Positions 30,855 through 38,180 of a DNA stretch of 38,180 bases are shown one piece after another (the first letter of the stretch is position 1; every line of letters begins with the position of its first letter). Below the pieces are notes generated by a model. That model searched no databases. It saw nothing but the letters and a program-made list of their open reading frames with translations, and was not told where the DNA came from. The DNA is from an uncultured Lachnospiraceae bacterium (GTDB lineage: Bacteria; Bacillota; Clostridia; Lachnospirales; Lachnospiraceae): assembly GCA_947593655.1 (NCBI GenBank), contig CANQDS010000015.1:1-38180 (forward strand), in the 5' to 3' direction. Both the position numbers and the translations under genes were made by a program.

Positions 30855-33395
30855 ATGGCAAAAATTTATGCGGCGGGATCGCCGGAGATCACGGAAAGGG
30901 AAAGGGAGCACATGGAACTTTCGCGGCAGCTGGCCGGGGAGTGCGTGGTGCTGCTGGAAAACAACGGCGTTCTGCCGTTATCGGGAGGTAAGAAGCTGGC
31001 GCTGTTCGGAAACGGTGCGGCGGATACGGTGAAAGGCGGGACCGGATCGGGCGACGTCAACACCAGAACCAATATCGGGATCGAGCAGGGGCTGGAGGAG
31101 AACGGTTTTACGATCCTGACGAAAGACTGGCTGAGCCGGCAGCGCAGGAAACGCGCAGACGAGAAGGCGGCTTATCTGGACCGCGCATCGGGCAATCCGG
31201 TCGATTCTTTTCTGCATCCGTTTCAGGAGATTGCCCCGGTGGAGATCACCGAAGCGGATCTGGAAGCGGCGGATACGGACACCGCGGTGTATGTGATCGC
31301 GCGCAATTCGGGAGAGGGAGCCGACCGCTATGATAAGCGGGGCGATTATCTGCTGTTTGAAGAAGAGAAGGCGCAGCTGCAGATGTTAGCGGAGCGCTAT
31401 GCGCATGTGGTCGTTGTTTTAAATGTCGGCGGGATCCTCGATATGGCGGAGATCAGGGAAATCTCCGGGATCGATGCGGTCCTTCTGATGACGCAGCTTG
31501 GAAATGTCGGCGGATACGTTCTGGCGGATGTGCTTTCCGGCCGTGTAACGCCGTCCGGCAAGCTGACGGACACCTGGGCGGAGCGCTACAGCGATTATCC
31601 TTCTTCCGCTTCGTTCAGCCACAACAACGGGAATCTGAACGACGAGTATTATACGGAAGGAATTTACGTGGGATACCGGTATTTTGACGCGTTCGGCGTG
31701 GATCCGGTTTACTGTTTCGGCTACGGGAAGAGCTATACGGATTTTGCGATCCGGACGGAGCAGGTTTCGGTGGAAAACGGGCGGATCGTGGTATCGGTTT
31801 CCGTGGAAAATATCGGAAAAACCTATTCCGGGAAGGAAGTCGTTCAGGTCTATTATTCGGCTCCGCAGCAGTCGCTGGCCAAGCCGTATCAGGAACTGGC
31901 GGCATATGGAAAGACCGGGCTTCTTGCGCCGGGCGAAAGCGAGACGCTTCAGATTTCGTTTGAAGTAAGGGATATGGCATCTTATTCGAAAGAGGAGGCG
32001 GCCTGGATCCTGGAAGCGGGAGAATACCTTCTGCGCGTCGGAAACAGCTCGCGGGATACTTTCCCGGCAGCAGTTCTGGTTTTGAAAGAAACGGTAAAAA
32101 CGGAGGCGGTCAGGAATCTGTTTGCGGATTCCGTCAGTCTGGAGGAAATTTCCGCACCGGACCGCGCCGCTTATGGGGAAGAAGCGGATCCGGAGCTTGT
32201 GCGCATGGTGCTGGATCCGGGGACGGTCGATACCCGGACGGCGGTTTATCAGGAAAAACGGGAAGAGATGACCACGGATCAGACGAAACAGCTGACACTG
32301 GACGATGTGCGTGAAGGAAGATGCACGGTGGAAGAGCTTACCGCGCAGCTTTCGATCGAAGAGATGGCCGAACTGTGCGTCGGAACGATGCGCATGGACG
32401 GCGGAAGCGTCGTAGGCAACGCGTCCTACATGGTTCCGGGAGCTGCGGGCGATACCAGCGCGATTCTGGAAGAATCCCGCGGCATCAAGACCATGATCCT
32501 TGCGGACGGACCGGCGGGACTCCGTCTGCAGCCGGTATTTAAGACCGACAAAGAAGGAAAACTGCTTCCGGGCGGCATGATCCTCGGCGATATCGTGGAA
32601 GGATTTTCCCCGGAGTATACAGAGGAAAATTCCGATACTTATTATCAGTACTGCACGGCCATCCCGATCGGCTGGGCGCTGGCGCAGTCGTGGAATACCG
32701 CTCTTTTAGAGGAGATCGGGGATATGGTCGGAAGGGAAATGGAACTCTTCGGGATCGATCTCTGGCTGGCTCCGGCGCTTAATATCCACCGGAATCCGCT
32801 CTGCGGGAGAAACTTCGAGTACTATTCCGAGGATCCGCTGATCAGCGGAAAAACGGCGGCGGCGATCACGAGGGGCGTCCAGAAGCATAAGGGAAAAGGA
32901 ACGACGATCAAGCATTTTGCAGTCAATAATCAGGAGGACAACCGCTATTTTACCAATGCGCATGTCAGCGAACGCGCGCTGCGTGAGATCTACCTGAAAG
33001 GATTTGAGATCGCGGTAAAGGAGTCCCAGCCGTTGTCGATCATGACGTCCTACAACCTGCTGAACGGCATCCATACGGCGAACCACTATGAACTGGTGCA
33101 GTCCGTGGCGCGTGACGAATGGGGATTTGAGGGCGTTATCATGTCCGACTGGTTTACCTCCCAGGAGCAGCCTGCAATGGATAAGAGCATCAAGGTCATC
33201 TATCCGATATCGGCTTCGACCGGCTGCATTTACGCCGGAAACGATATCCAGATGCCGGGCTGCCAGAAAAATGTGGACGATCTGGTGGAAACCCTGCGGG
33301 ACGGGAAGGAGATCGACGGCTATCCGATCACGCTGGCGGACCTGCAGTTTAACGCGGCAAACGTGATCCGTGCGGTGATAAAAACAACTTCATGA
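30855..33395 (+). CDS. GH3 beta-glucosidase with rearranged domain order
   Basis: An 846-residue enzyme without signal peptide. The order is unusual compared with classical GH3: the alpha/beta sandwich domain comes first (LSRQLAGECVVLLENNGVLPL at the N-terminus, GNVGGYVLADVLSGRVTPSG near 220), then a fibronectin-III-like domain (about 300-420), then the (beta/alpha)8 barrel (ADGPAGLR, WNTALLEEIGDMVGREM, KGKGTTIKHFAVNNQEDNRY). The nucleophile is D765 in VIMSDWF. This swapped order is known from ruminal and clostridial beta-glucosidases. The substrates are probably beta-glucan oligomers, in line with the GH16 gene next to it. ATG 30855 has AGGAGGGGG upstream; an earlier ATG at 30834 precedes that site. 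Confidence 0.92.
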   Translation: MAKIYAAGSPEITEREREHMELSRQLAGECVVLLENNGVLPLSGGKKLALFGNGAADTVKGGTGSGDVNTRTNIGIEQGLEENGFTILTKDWLSRQRRKRADEKAAYLDRASGNPVDSFLHPFQEIAPVEITEADLEAADTDTAVYVIARNSGEGADRYDKRGDYLLFEEEKAQLQMLAERYAHVVVVLNVGGILDMAEIREISGIDAVLLMTQLGNVGGYVLADVLSGRVTPSGKLTDTWAERYSDYPSSASFSHNNGNLNDEYYTEGIYVGYRYFDAFGVDPVYCFGYGKSYTDFAIRTEQVSVENGRIVVSVSVENIGKTYSGKEVVQVYYSAPQQSLAKPYQELAAYGKTGLLAPGESETLQISFEVRDMASYSKEEAAWILEAGEYLLRVGNSSRDTFPAAVLVLKETVKTEAVRNLFADSVSLEEISAPDRAAYGEEADPELVRMVLDPGTVDTRTAVYQEKREEMTTDQTKQLTLDDVREGRCTVEELTAQLSIEEMAELCVGTMRMDGGSVVGNASYMVPGAAGDTSAILEESRGIKTMILADGPAGLRLQPVFKTDKEGKLLPGGMILGDIVEGFSPEYTEENSDTYYQYCTAIPIGWALAQSWNTALLEEIGDMVGREMELFGIDLWLAPALNIHRNPLCGRNFEYYSEDPLISGKTAAAITRGVQKHKGKGTTIKHFAVNNQEDNRYFTNAHVSERALREIYLKGFEIAVKESQPLSIMTSYNLLNGIHTANHYELVQSVARDEWGFEGVIMSDWFTSQEQPAMDKSIKVIYPISASTGCIYAGNDIQMPGCQKNVDDLVETLRDGKEIDGYPITLADLQFNAANVIRAVIKTTS

Positions 33396-33449
33396 CATGA
33401 ATCTGACATTTTTTCTCGATTTCTTGTATATGGAACTTTCCGGAATGTC

Positions 33450-33455
33450 TATAAT
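33450..33455 (+). promoter_or_regulatory. Probable -10 of the GH16 gene
   Basis: A consensus TATAAT lies 47 nt before the GTG start. The -35 is poor (TTGTAT at 33424, spacer 20). A palindrome TTCCGGAA (33438-33445) lies between them and may bind a regulator. Confidence 0.45.
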
Positions 33456-33501
33456 AGAAGAACCGGTAAGAAAAAAATCAATCTATAAGGAGGGAAAAAA
33501 T

Positions 33502-36500
33502 GTGAAGAAACCAAAAATTGCAGCGGCGCTTGCTGCGGTTCTGTGCATGATCCTGATGACCGTCCCGGTGATGGCGGCGGGGACAGATGCAGGAGAACCG
33601 ACGGTAACGCTGACAATGGACAAGGACGCCTATAAAACAGGCGAACCGATGACGGCAACGGTAGAAATCCGGAACACGACTTCAGAGCGAATCAAAAATA
33701 TCAGCGTTGAAGTAGAGGTTCCGGAAGGCTATCAGACAGAGGACGGTCAGACAGGCAAAGCGATCATCCAGATTCCGGGCAGCATTGCGAAGGACAAGAG
33801 TTTGAAGCAGGATGTGAAATTTGTCGTAAAACCTTCTACAGCCGCAAAACCAGAAAGCAATAACTCCGGAAATAAGAATGGGGGGGCGAATACCGGTGAC
33901 CCGTCCAATCTTGTGCTCTGGTGCGGACTGGCTCTGGCTGGCAGCGCAGTACTTGTTTTGTTATGGAAGAAACGCAAAACAGGCATTAAGGTGCTTTCAC
34001 TGTTATTAGTCGTAACGCTTACAGGAACTATGATCTGGATGCCGGAGTTTTATGCGAAGGCGGCAGAAACGGAGAAAAATCTGCAGACAGATATGAGTAG
34101 CCTGATCTCCAGCGGCGGCTATCAGTTAAAGTGGAACGATGAGTTTGACGGAACAGAGCTGAATAAGAGCGACTGGAATGTAGAAACCCACGATCCTGGC
34201 TGGGTAAATGAGGAATTACAGGCTTATGTGGATTCCGAAGAAAACATTTTTGTCAAAGACGGCAAGCTGGTGCTTCATCCGATCCAGACAAAAAGCGAAG
34301 ACGGCAAGTATTCTTATACTTCCGGACGCGTGAATACCCAGAACAAGCATGACTATAAGTACGGTCTGTTTGTGGCGCGTGCAAAGGTTCCGACCGGAAT
34401 GGGCTATCTTCCGGCATTCTGGATGATGCCGACCAATGAGAACCTGTATGGACAGTGGCCGAAATGCGGTGAGATCGATATTATGGAAGTTATGGGTCAG
34501 ACAACCAATAAAGCCTATAACACGATTCATTTTGGAGAGCCGCATGATCAAAAACAGGGTACTTATACCACAGCAGCGGATGAGAAAGATTTTGCTGCGG
34601 ATTTCCATGAATTTGCACTGGAATGGCTGCCGGGCGAACTGATCTGGTATGTGGACGGCGTAGAGACTTTCCGCACCAGTGACTGGTTTTCTGCAACGGA
34701 AGGAAAAGGAACCGTATCTTATCCGGCACCGTTTGACCAGAATTTCTATGTCATTTTAAATCTGGCAGTCGGCGGTTCATGGGTTGGATATCCGGACAAT
34801 GCGGCATTCAAGAGTTCCGATTACGAGATCGATTATGTGAGAGTTTACCAGAAAGACAGTTATGATGACAGCAATGTAAAAGCTCCGGTAAAAGAACCTG
34901 TCTTTACTGGAACGATTGATGACGGAAACTACATTGAAAGCGGAGATTTTACAGAAGAAGTTCCGGTAGAAAAACCGGTAGCAGCAGAGAAGAAGTTTAA
35001 GCTGAATGGAAAAGAAAAGGCGCTTTCGGTAAAAATATCGTATTCTTTCGCTGTAAATGCAGAACTGAAAAAGGATCCGGAAAAAGGCAAATGGACATTC
35101 TTGGAAGATAAGAATGGAGTTGCAAGTCAGCAGATTCAGGAAACGGCTGACGGTTCCGGAAAAGAAATTTATATCCAGACGGAAAAAGAAGGAGATGCAG
35201 ATTACAGCGTGCAGCTGGTGCAGCCGGGAATCCCGATGCAGAAGGGCGCAAAGTATAGGGTTACTTTTGATGCGTATGCAGATGCGGCAAGAACAATGCA
35301 GACGAAGATTTCCGCTCCGGATCACAACTGGGCGGAGTACTGGGGGCCGGTGACGGTTGCCCTGACAACCCAGAAGCAGACATTCAGCTATGATTTCCAG
35401 ATGACGGCTGATGACGATGCAAACGGACGTCTGGAGTTTAATATGGGTCATGCGGGGTCTACTGCAGGAATCCATATCAGCAATATCAAAGTGGAAAAAG
35501 TCGGCTATGAAGTCATTCCGGAAGATACCAGCAAGAAAGTGCTTTCGGATGGAAACTACATCTATAACGGTGAATTCCAGGAAGGTGAAGGACGCACAGG
35601 TTACTGGGAATTTGAAACTCCGGAAGGAACGGTTATTTCCGTAACCAATGAGGATCCGGCTGACCGGAGATTGAAGATCGTTGCTCCGGCAGGCACATCC
35701 GAAAATACGCCGGTAAAGATTTTCCAGAATGAGATCTCACTGGAAAATGGTAAATATGCATTCAGCTTTACGGCGCAGGGGCCGAAAGGAAGCAGCATTG
35801 TTGTAACGGTGGCAGGGAAAACCTTCACAGAAACGCTGGATGGCACCAAGCAGACGTTTACGGAAAAATTTGAATTGGGTCAGACGGCTGCAAAGGCAGC
35901 AGCTGCCGGTCAGAGCGTTGAATTTAAGATTACATCGGCGGGAACCTACTATCTGGATGACATTCGTCTGGAAGAAGACGCTTTGATCAAAAACGGAAGC
36001 TTCAATGCAGGATTTACCGGATATCAGCCGTATGTCGAAGGCAGCGCTTCCGCAAGCTATGTAGTAGACAGCCAGAAAGAGGATCATGCGGCAAACTTTG
36101 GCATCAGCGATACCGGCGATGCTGATTGGAAAATCCAGCTGAAACAGAATAATGTGGAAATGGAAGAAGGTCAGTGGTATCGGTTGAGCTTCAAGGCAAA
36201 ATCTACGCTGGATAGAAAGCTGATGTATGCAATCCAGAGAGATGGTTCAACTCATAAGACTCCTGAAGGCGGTGAAGACTGGACTCCTTACTGTCAGAAT
36301 ACGGTAGATTTAACCGGCGAATGGCAGACGATTACGAGAGAATTCCAGATGAAAGAACCGGATGATGCAGGATCGATTTTAAGTATTTCTATGGGCGCGG
36401 TCGGCGGAAAGCAGATTAAGGAAAAGCATGATATTTATATTGACGATATTCTGCTGGAGAAGATTCCGCCGCAGGAAGAGCCGGTCATTCCGCCTACTGA

Positions 36501-37512
36501 AGCTGGTGTAAATCTACTGAAAAATGCAGATTTTGCAGAAAAAGATGCTAATTGGGATGTAGATGGGAAAGACAACAAGTGTACTGCAACCTTTGATAAC
36601 AAAAAAGCGGTATTTGACATCTGGGATGTTGGAACAGACGATTGGGATGTAAAGCTGAGATATAAAGATTATATTACATTAGAAGCTGGTGCAACGTATA
36701 AAGTTAAGTTTAAGGCAACGTCTACAGAAGGGCGTACAATTAAGTTATCCATGATGAATCCTGAGTATGCATGGTATGGCGGAGAGGATATTGAATTGGA
36801 AAAAGATCAGGAGCTATCCTTTGAACGTACCTATACCATTGGAAATGATGAGGATGGAAAGCCGTTGCCGACTTGTGATCAGATTACGTTTGCGATTTCT
36901 ATGGGTAAGATAGGAGAGACTACCCCAACGTCTGTTATTACATTATCTGACTTTTCTTTAGAGAAAGTTTCTGGAGGAGAATCGGATAATCCGGGGGGGT
37001 CAACTGATCCGAGTGATCCAACGGTTTCTGCGGAGAATATGCTGAAAAATGCTGATTTTTCAAAAGGAGAAGAATCATGGGAGGTTGTAACTGCCTCTTC
37101 TGCAGTAGCTGATCCATCCTTTGATAGTACAAATAAAAAGGTAGTTTATCAAATAACAAATGTTGGAGAAGATGAGTGGCATATACAGTTGAAGCAATCT
37201 GGCCTATCTTTGAAAAAAGGTGCAAAATATAGTTTGAAATTTAAGGCAAATTCAACCGAAACTCGGAAAATTAAGTGGGCATTCAACAAGGGTGATGCTT
37301 ATATTCAGGGCGGTGAATTTGACTTGAATGCAAATAAAACAGAAGAGTGTAAAGATGAAGCCATTACCTTCACCGGAGAGGATAATGCAAATGTTACATT
37401 TGTTGTTTCAATGGGGCTGATGTTCCAATATGATGCTAATGCTAGGACTCCAATTAACACACCTGTTTCTACTATCACCTTATCCGATTTCGAATTAGTG
37501 GAAGTGAAATAA
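33502..37512 (+). CDS. Multimodular membrane-anchored GH16 beta-glucanase with five CBM4/9-like modules
   Basis: A 1336-residue surface enzyme. The start is GTG 33502 with AAGGAGGG about 7 nt upstream; ATG 33500 meets a stop at once. Order: signal peptide (1-25, ending VPVMA), small beta domain (about 32-112), Asn/Gly-rich linker, NTGD (130-133) plus hydrophobic helix (136-155) and KKRK (156-159), second hydrophobic segment (162-180) ending FYAKAAETE, GH16 catalytic domain (about 206-455) with EIDIME (nucleophile E324, acid/base E329), then five modules starting near 473, 683, 826, 1001 and 1178 that each end in a strand like IYIDDILLEKI. The active-site region resembles laminarinases (endo-1,3-beta-glucanases). 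The last two modules are visibly more AT-rich. Confidence 0.9.
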   Translation: MKKPKIAAALAAVLCMILMTVPVMAAGTDAGEPTVTLTMDKDAYKTGEPMTATVEIRNTTSERIKNISVEVEVPEGYQTEDGQTGKAIIQIPGSIAKDKSLKQDVKFVVKPSTAAKPESNNSGNKNGGANTGDPSNLVLWCGLALAGSAVLVLLWKKRKTGIKVLSLLLVVTLTGTMIWMPEFYAKAAETEKNLQTDMSSLISSGGYQLKWNDEFDGTELNKSDWNVETHDPGWVNEELQAYVDSEENIFVKDGKLVLHPIQTKSEDGKYSYTSGRVNTQNKHDYKYGLFVARAKVPTGMGYLPAFWMMPTNENLYGQWPKCGEIDIMEVMGQTTNKAYNTIHFGEPHDQKQGTYTTAADEKDFAADFHEFALEWLPGELIWYVDGVETFRTSDWFSATEGKGTVSYPAPFDQNFYVILNLAVGGSWVGYPDNAAFKSSDYEIDYVRVYQKDSYDDSNVKAPVKEPVFTGTIDDGNYIESGDFTEEVPVEKPVAAEKKFKLNGKEKALSVKISYSFAVNAELKKDPEKGKWTFLEDKNGVASQQIQETADGSGKEIYIQTEKEGDADYSVQLVQPGIPMQKGAKYRVTFDAYADAARTMQTKISAPDHNWAEYWGPVTVALTTQKQTFSYDFQMTADDDANGRLEFNMGHAGSTAGIHISNIKVEKVGYEVIPEDTSKKVLSDGNYIYNGEFQEGEGRTGYWEFETPEGTVISVTNEDPADRRLKIVAPAGTSENTPVKIFQNEISLENGKYAFSFTAQGPKGSSIVVTVAGKTFTETLDGTKQTFTEKFELGQTAAKAAAAGQSVEFKITSAGTYYLDDIRLEEDALIKNGSFNAGFTGYQPYVEGSASASYVVDSQKEDHAANFGISDTGDADWKIQLKQNNVEMEEGQWYRLSFKAKSTLDRKLMYAIQRDGSTHKTPEGGEDWTPYCQNTVDLTGEWQTITREFQMKEPDDAGSILSISMGAVGGKQIKEKHDIYIDDILLEKIPPQEEPVIPPTEAGVNLLKNADFAEKDANWDVDGKDNKCTATFDNKKAVFDIWDVGTDDWDVKLRYKDYITLEAGATYKVKFKATSTEGRTIKLSMMNPEYAWYGGEDIELEKDQELSFERTYTIGNDEDGKPLPTCDQITFAISMGKIGETTPTSVITLSDFSLEKVSGGESDNPGGSTDPSDPTVSAENMLKNADFSKGEESWEVVTASSAVADPSFDSTNKKVVYQITNVGEDEWHIQLKQSGLSLKKGAKYSLKFKANSTETRKIKWAFNKGDAYIQGGEFDLNANKTEECKDEAITFTGEDNANVTFVVSMGLMFQYDANARTPINTPVSTITLSDFELVEVK

Positions 37513-37529
37513 TTTCACAATGAATCAGG

Positions 37530-37567
37530 AAAATCAGCCTGTGCCGGAGTGCATGGGCTGATTTTTT
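37530..37567 (+). terminator. Terminator after the GH16 gene
   Basis: AAAATCAGCC (37530-37539) pairs with GGCTGATTTT (37556-37565), followed by further T residues. Confidence 0.85.
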
Positions 37568-37571
37568 CCGA

Positions 37572-37602
37572 CTTACGGACTTTATAGCAAGTGCAAAGTC
37601 CT
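37572..37602 (+). repeat. 31-bp dispersed hairpin repeat, copy 2
   Basis: CTTACGGACTTTATAGC, then AAGTGCAAAGTCCT. It is the plus-strand counterpart of 3341-3311, and GGACTTT can pair with AAAGTCC. Confidence 0.6.
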
Positions 37603-37647
37603 ATGTTGAATTGTCCTAAAAAACATCGCTGATTATGAGAATTTTTC

Positions 37648-37675
37648 TTGCATTTTCCCATAAAGTCTGTATAAT
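37648..37675 (+). promoter_or_regulatory. Promoter of the terminal Rpn-like gene
   Basis: -35 TTGCAT (37648-37653), 16-bp spacer, -10 TATAAT (37670-37675). The 5' leader of about 135 nt up to the start at 37818 shows no clear hairpin or ORF. The whole gap 37513-37817 holds only the terminator, the 31-bp repeat and this promoter. Confidence 0.65.
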
Positions 37676-37817
37676 AAATACAAAGGCATAGAAAAAGCAT
37701 ATCCTATTTTTGTTTTACTCTTTTTTCGTTTCAACGCTGCTTCGTCAGATGGAACCGGAAAAGAATCCGAAAACAGGAAATCCCTTTTTACCAACAATTG
37801 AATTAGGAGAAGATGAT

Positions 37818-38180
37818 ATGGAAAACACGAAAGAAAGCGGATCGCTTCCGGGAAGCATGGAGACGCTGAGCACGCTCCAGCTGACCGAAAACATGGAGGG
37901 GCTGGATGCACAGAGCAAGCAGCTTTTACACAGCAGGGAAGTTCTTGCGGTTATTCTGCAGGGTGTAGTAGAGGAATACCGGGGCTACAGCCGGAAAGAG
38001 ATCATGGAGATGATCGAACCGGATTCGATCTCCGGGGAGAAGGAAGTTTCGCCGGGAAGGACGAACAGCACGATACAGGGAAGCGCAACGGAATTTACGC
38101 AATTGAATGAAAAAGCATCGCGTTTTGATGTGGCATTCCGTGCCAGAAATCCAAAGCTGTCAAAGAAAGACATGCTGGTC
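37818..38180 (+). CDS. Rpn/PD-(D/E)XK nuclease family transposase, N-terminal part
   Basis: The first 121 codons of a gene that runs out of the window. After a variable N-terminus, LLHSREVLAVILQGVVEEYRGYS, then KEIMEMIEP and the EVSPGRTNSTIQGSATEF stretch followed by ASRFDVAFRAR, match the start of the PD-(D/E)XK (Rpn-like) proteins that are abundant in Lachnospiraceae. In this family the strand FDVAFRAR carries the first catalytic aspartate, and an NVEAQ-type motif should follow just beyond the window edge. These proteins are thought to promote recombination or transposition. ATG 37818 has AGGAGA (37805-37810) 7 nt upstream. Confidence 0.72.
   Translation, partial: MENTKESGSLPGSMETLSTLQLTENMEGLDAQSKQLLHSREVLAVILQGVVEEYRGYSRKEIMEMIEPDSISGEKEVSPGRTNSTIQGSATEFTQLNEKASRFDVAFRARNPKLSKKDMLV

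Overview
The window looks like a chromosomal segment of an anaerobic, spore-forming gut Firmicute, most probably Lachnospiraceae (Clostridium cluster XIVa relatives such as Blautia or Hungatella). The grounds are a SpoIVB-type sporulation protease fragment, clostridial-type IlvD/IlvB/SerC/SerA proteins, LarC, AzlCD, many glycoside hydrolases, strong AGGAGG ribosome sites, sigma-A type promoters, and a PD-(D/E)XK (Rpn-like) transposase start. The assignment rests on recognition of protein families only; no search was run.

Layout. 1-3065: end of spoIVB, a short-chain dehydrogenase, a RelE/Phd-type toxin-antitoxin pair lying between imperfect direct repeats, and aroC on the minus strand. 3066-3646: hairpin-rich repeat element. 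3647-6573: a GH13 alpha-glucan hydrolase and tgt. 6574-7159: four-unit tandem array of about 104 bp. 7160-12147: yajC, then the branched-chain amino acid genes leuB-ilvD-ilvB. 12297-16782: serC-serA-DUF1015, then an MscS channel. 16886-18100 (minus): larC. 18285-24192: a TetR regulator followed by a tightly coupled operon of a GT-B-like protein of unknown function, a GPH-type sugar symporter and a GH36 alpha-galactosidase. 24260-25249: D-lactate dehydrogenase. 25546-26898: AAA/DUF4143 ATPase. 27036-27761: membrane-anchored C39-like peptidase. 27762-28355: second repeat array plus a probable attenuator leader. 28356-30797: MATE exporter and azlCD. 30855-37512: GH3 beta-glucosidase and a large multimodular GH16 beta-glucanase. 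37818-end: start of an Rpn/PD-(D/E)XK protein.

How it fits together. Core biosynthesis (chorismate, Leu/Ile/Val, Ser) is interleaved with carbohydrate acquisition: GH13 for alpha-glucans, GPH/GH36 for alpha-galactosides, surface GH16 plus cytoplasmic GH3 for beta-glucans. Lactate metabolism is touched by D-LDH and LarC.

The most unusual content is non-coding. (i) A near-identical element of about 95 nt lies in the 5' leader of three unrelated genes (antitoxin, serC, AAA ATPase). Each copy sits just downstream of a plausible sigma-A promoter and ends in the gene's own Shine-Dalgarno; it can fold into three hairpins, with variation concentrated in loops. (ii) A MITE-like composite hairpin family, bounded by inverted CAGTTCAGCC/GGCTGAACTG ends, occurs at three loci, and an inner stem changes sequence while staying paired. 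(iii) The MATE-azlCD operon has a leader with promoter, eight-codon ORF and intrinsic terminator, as expected for ribosome-mediated attenuation. (iv) A 33-bp tandem repeat supplies the -35 element of a promoter. No tRNA, rRNA, CRISPR array or complete insertion sequence was seen.
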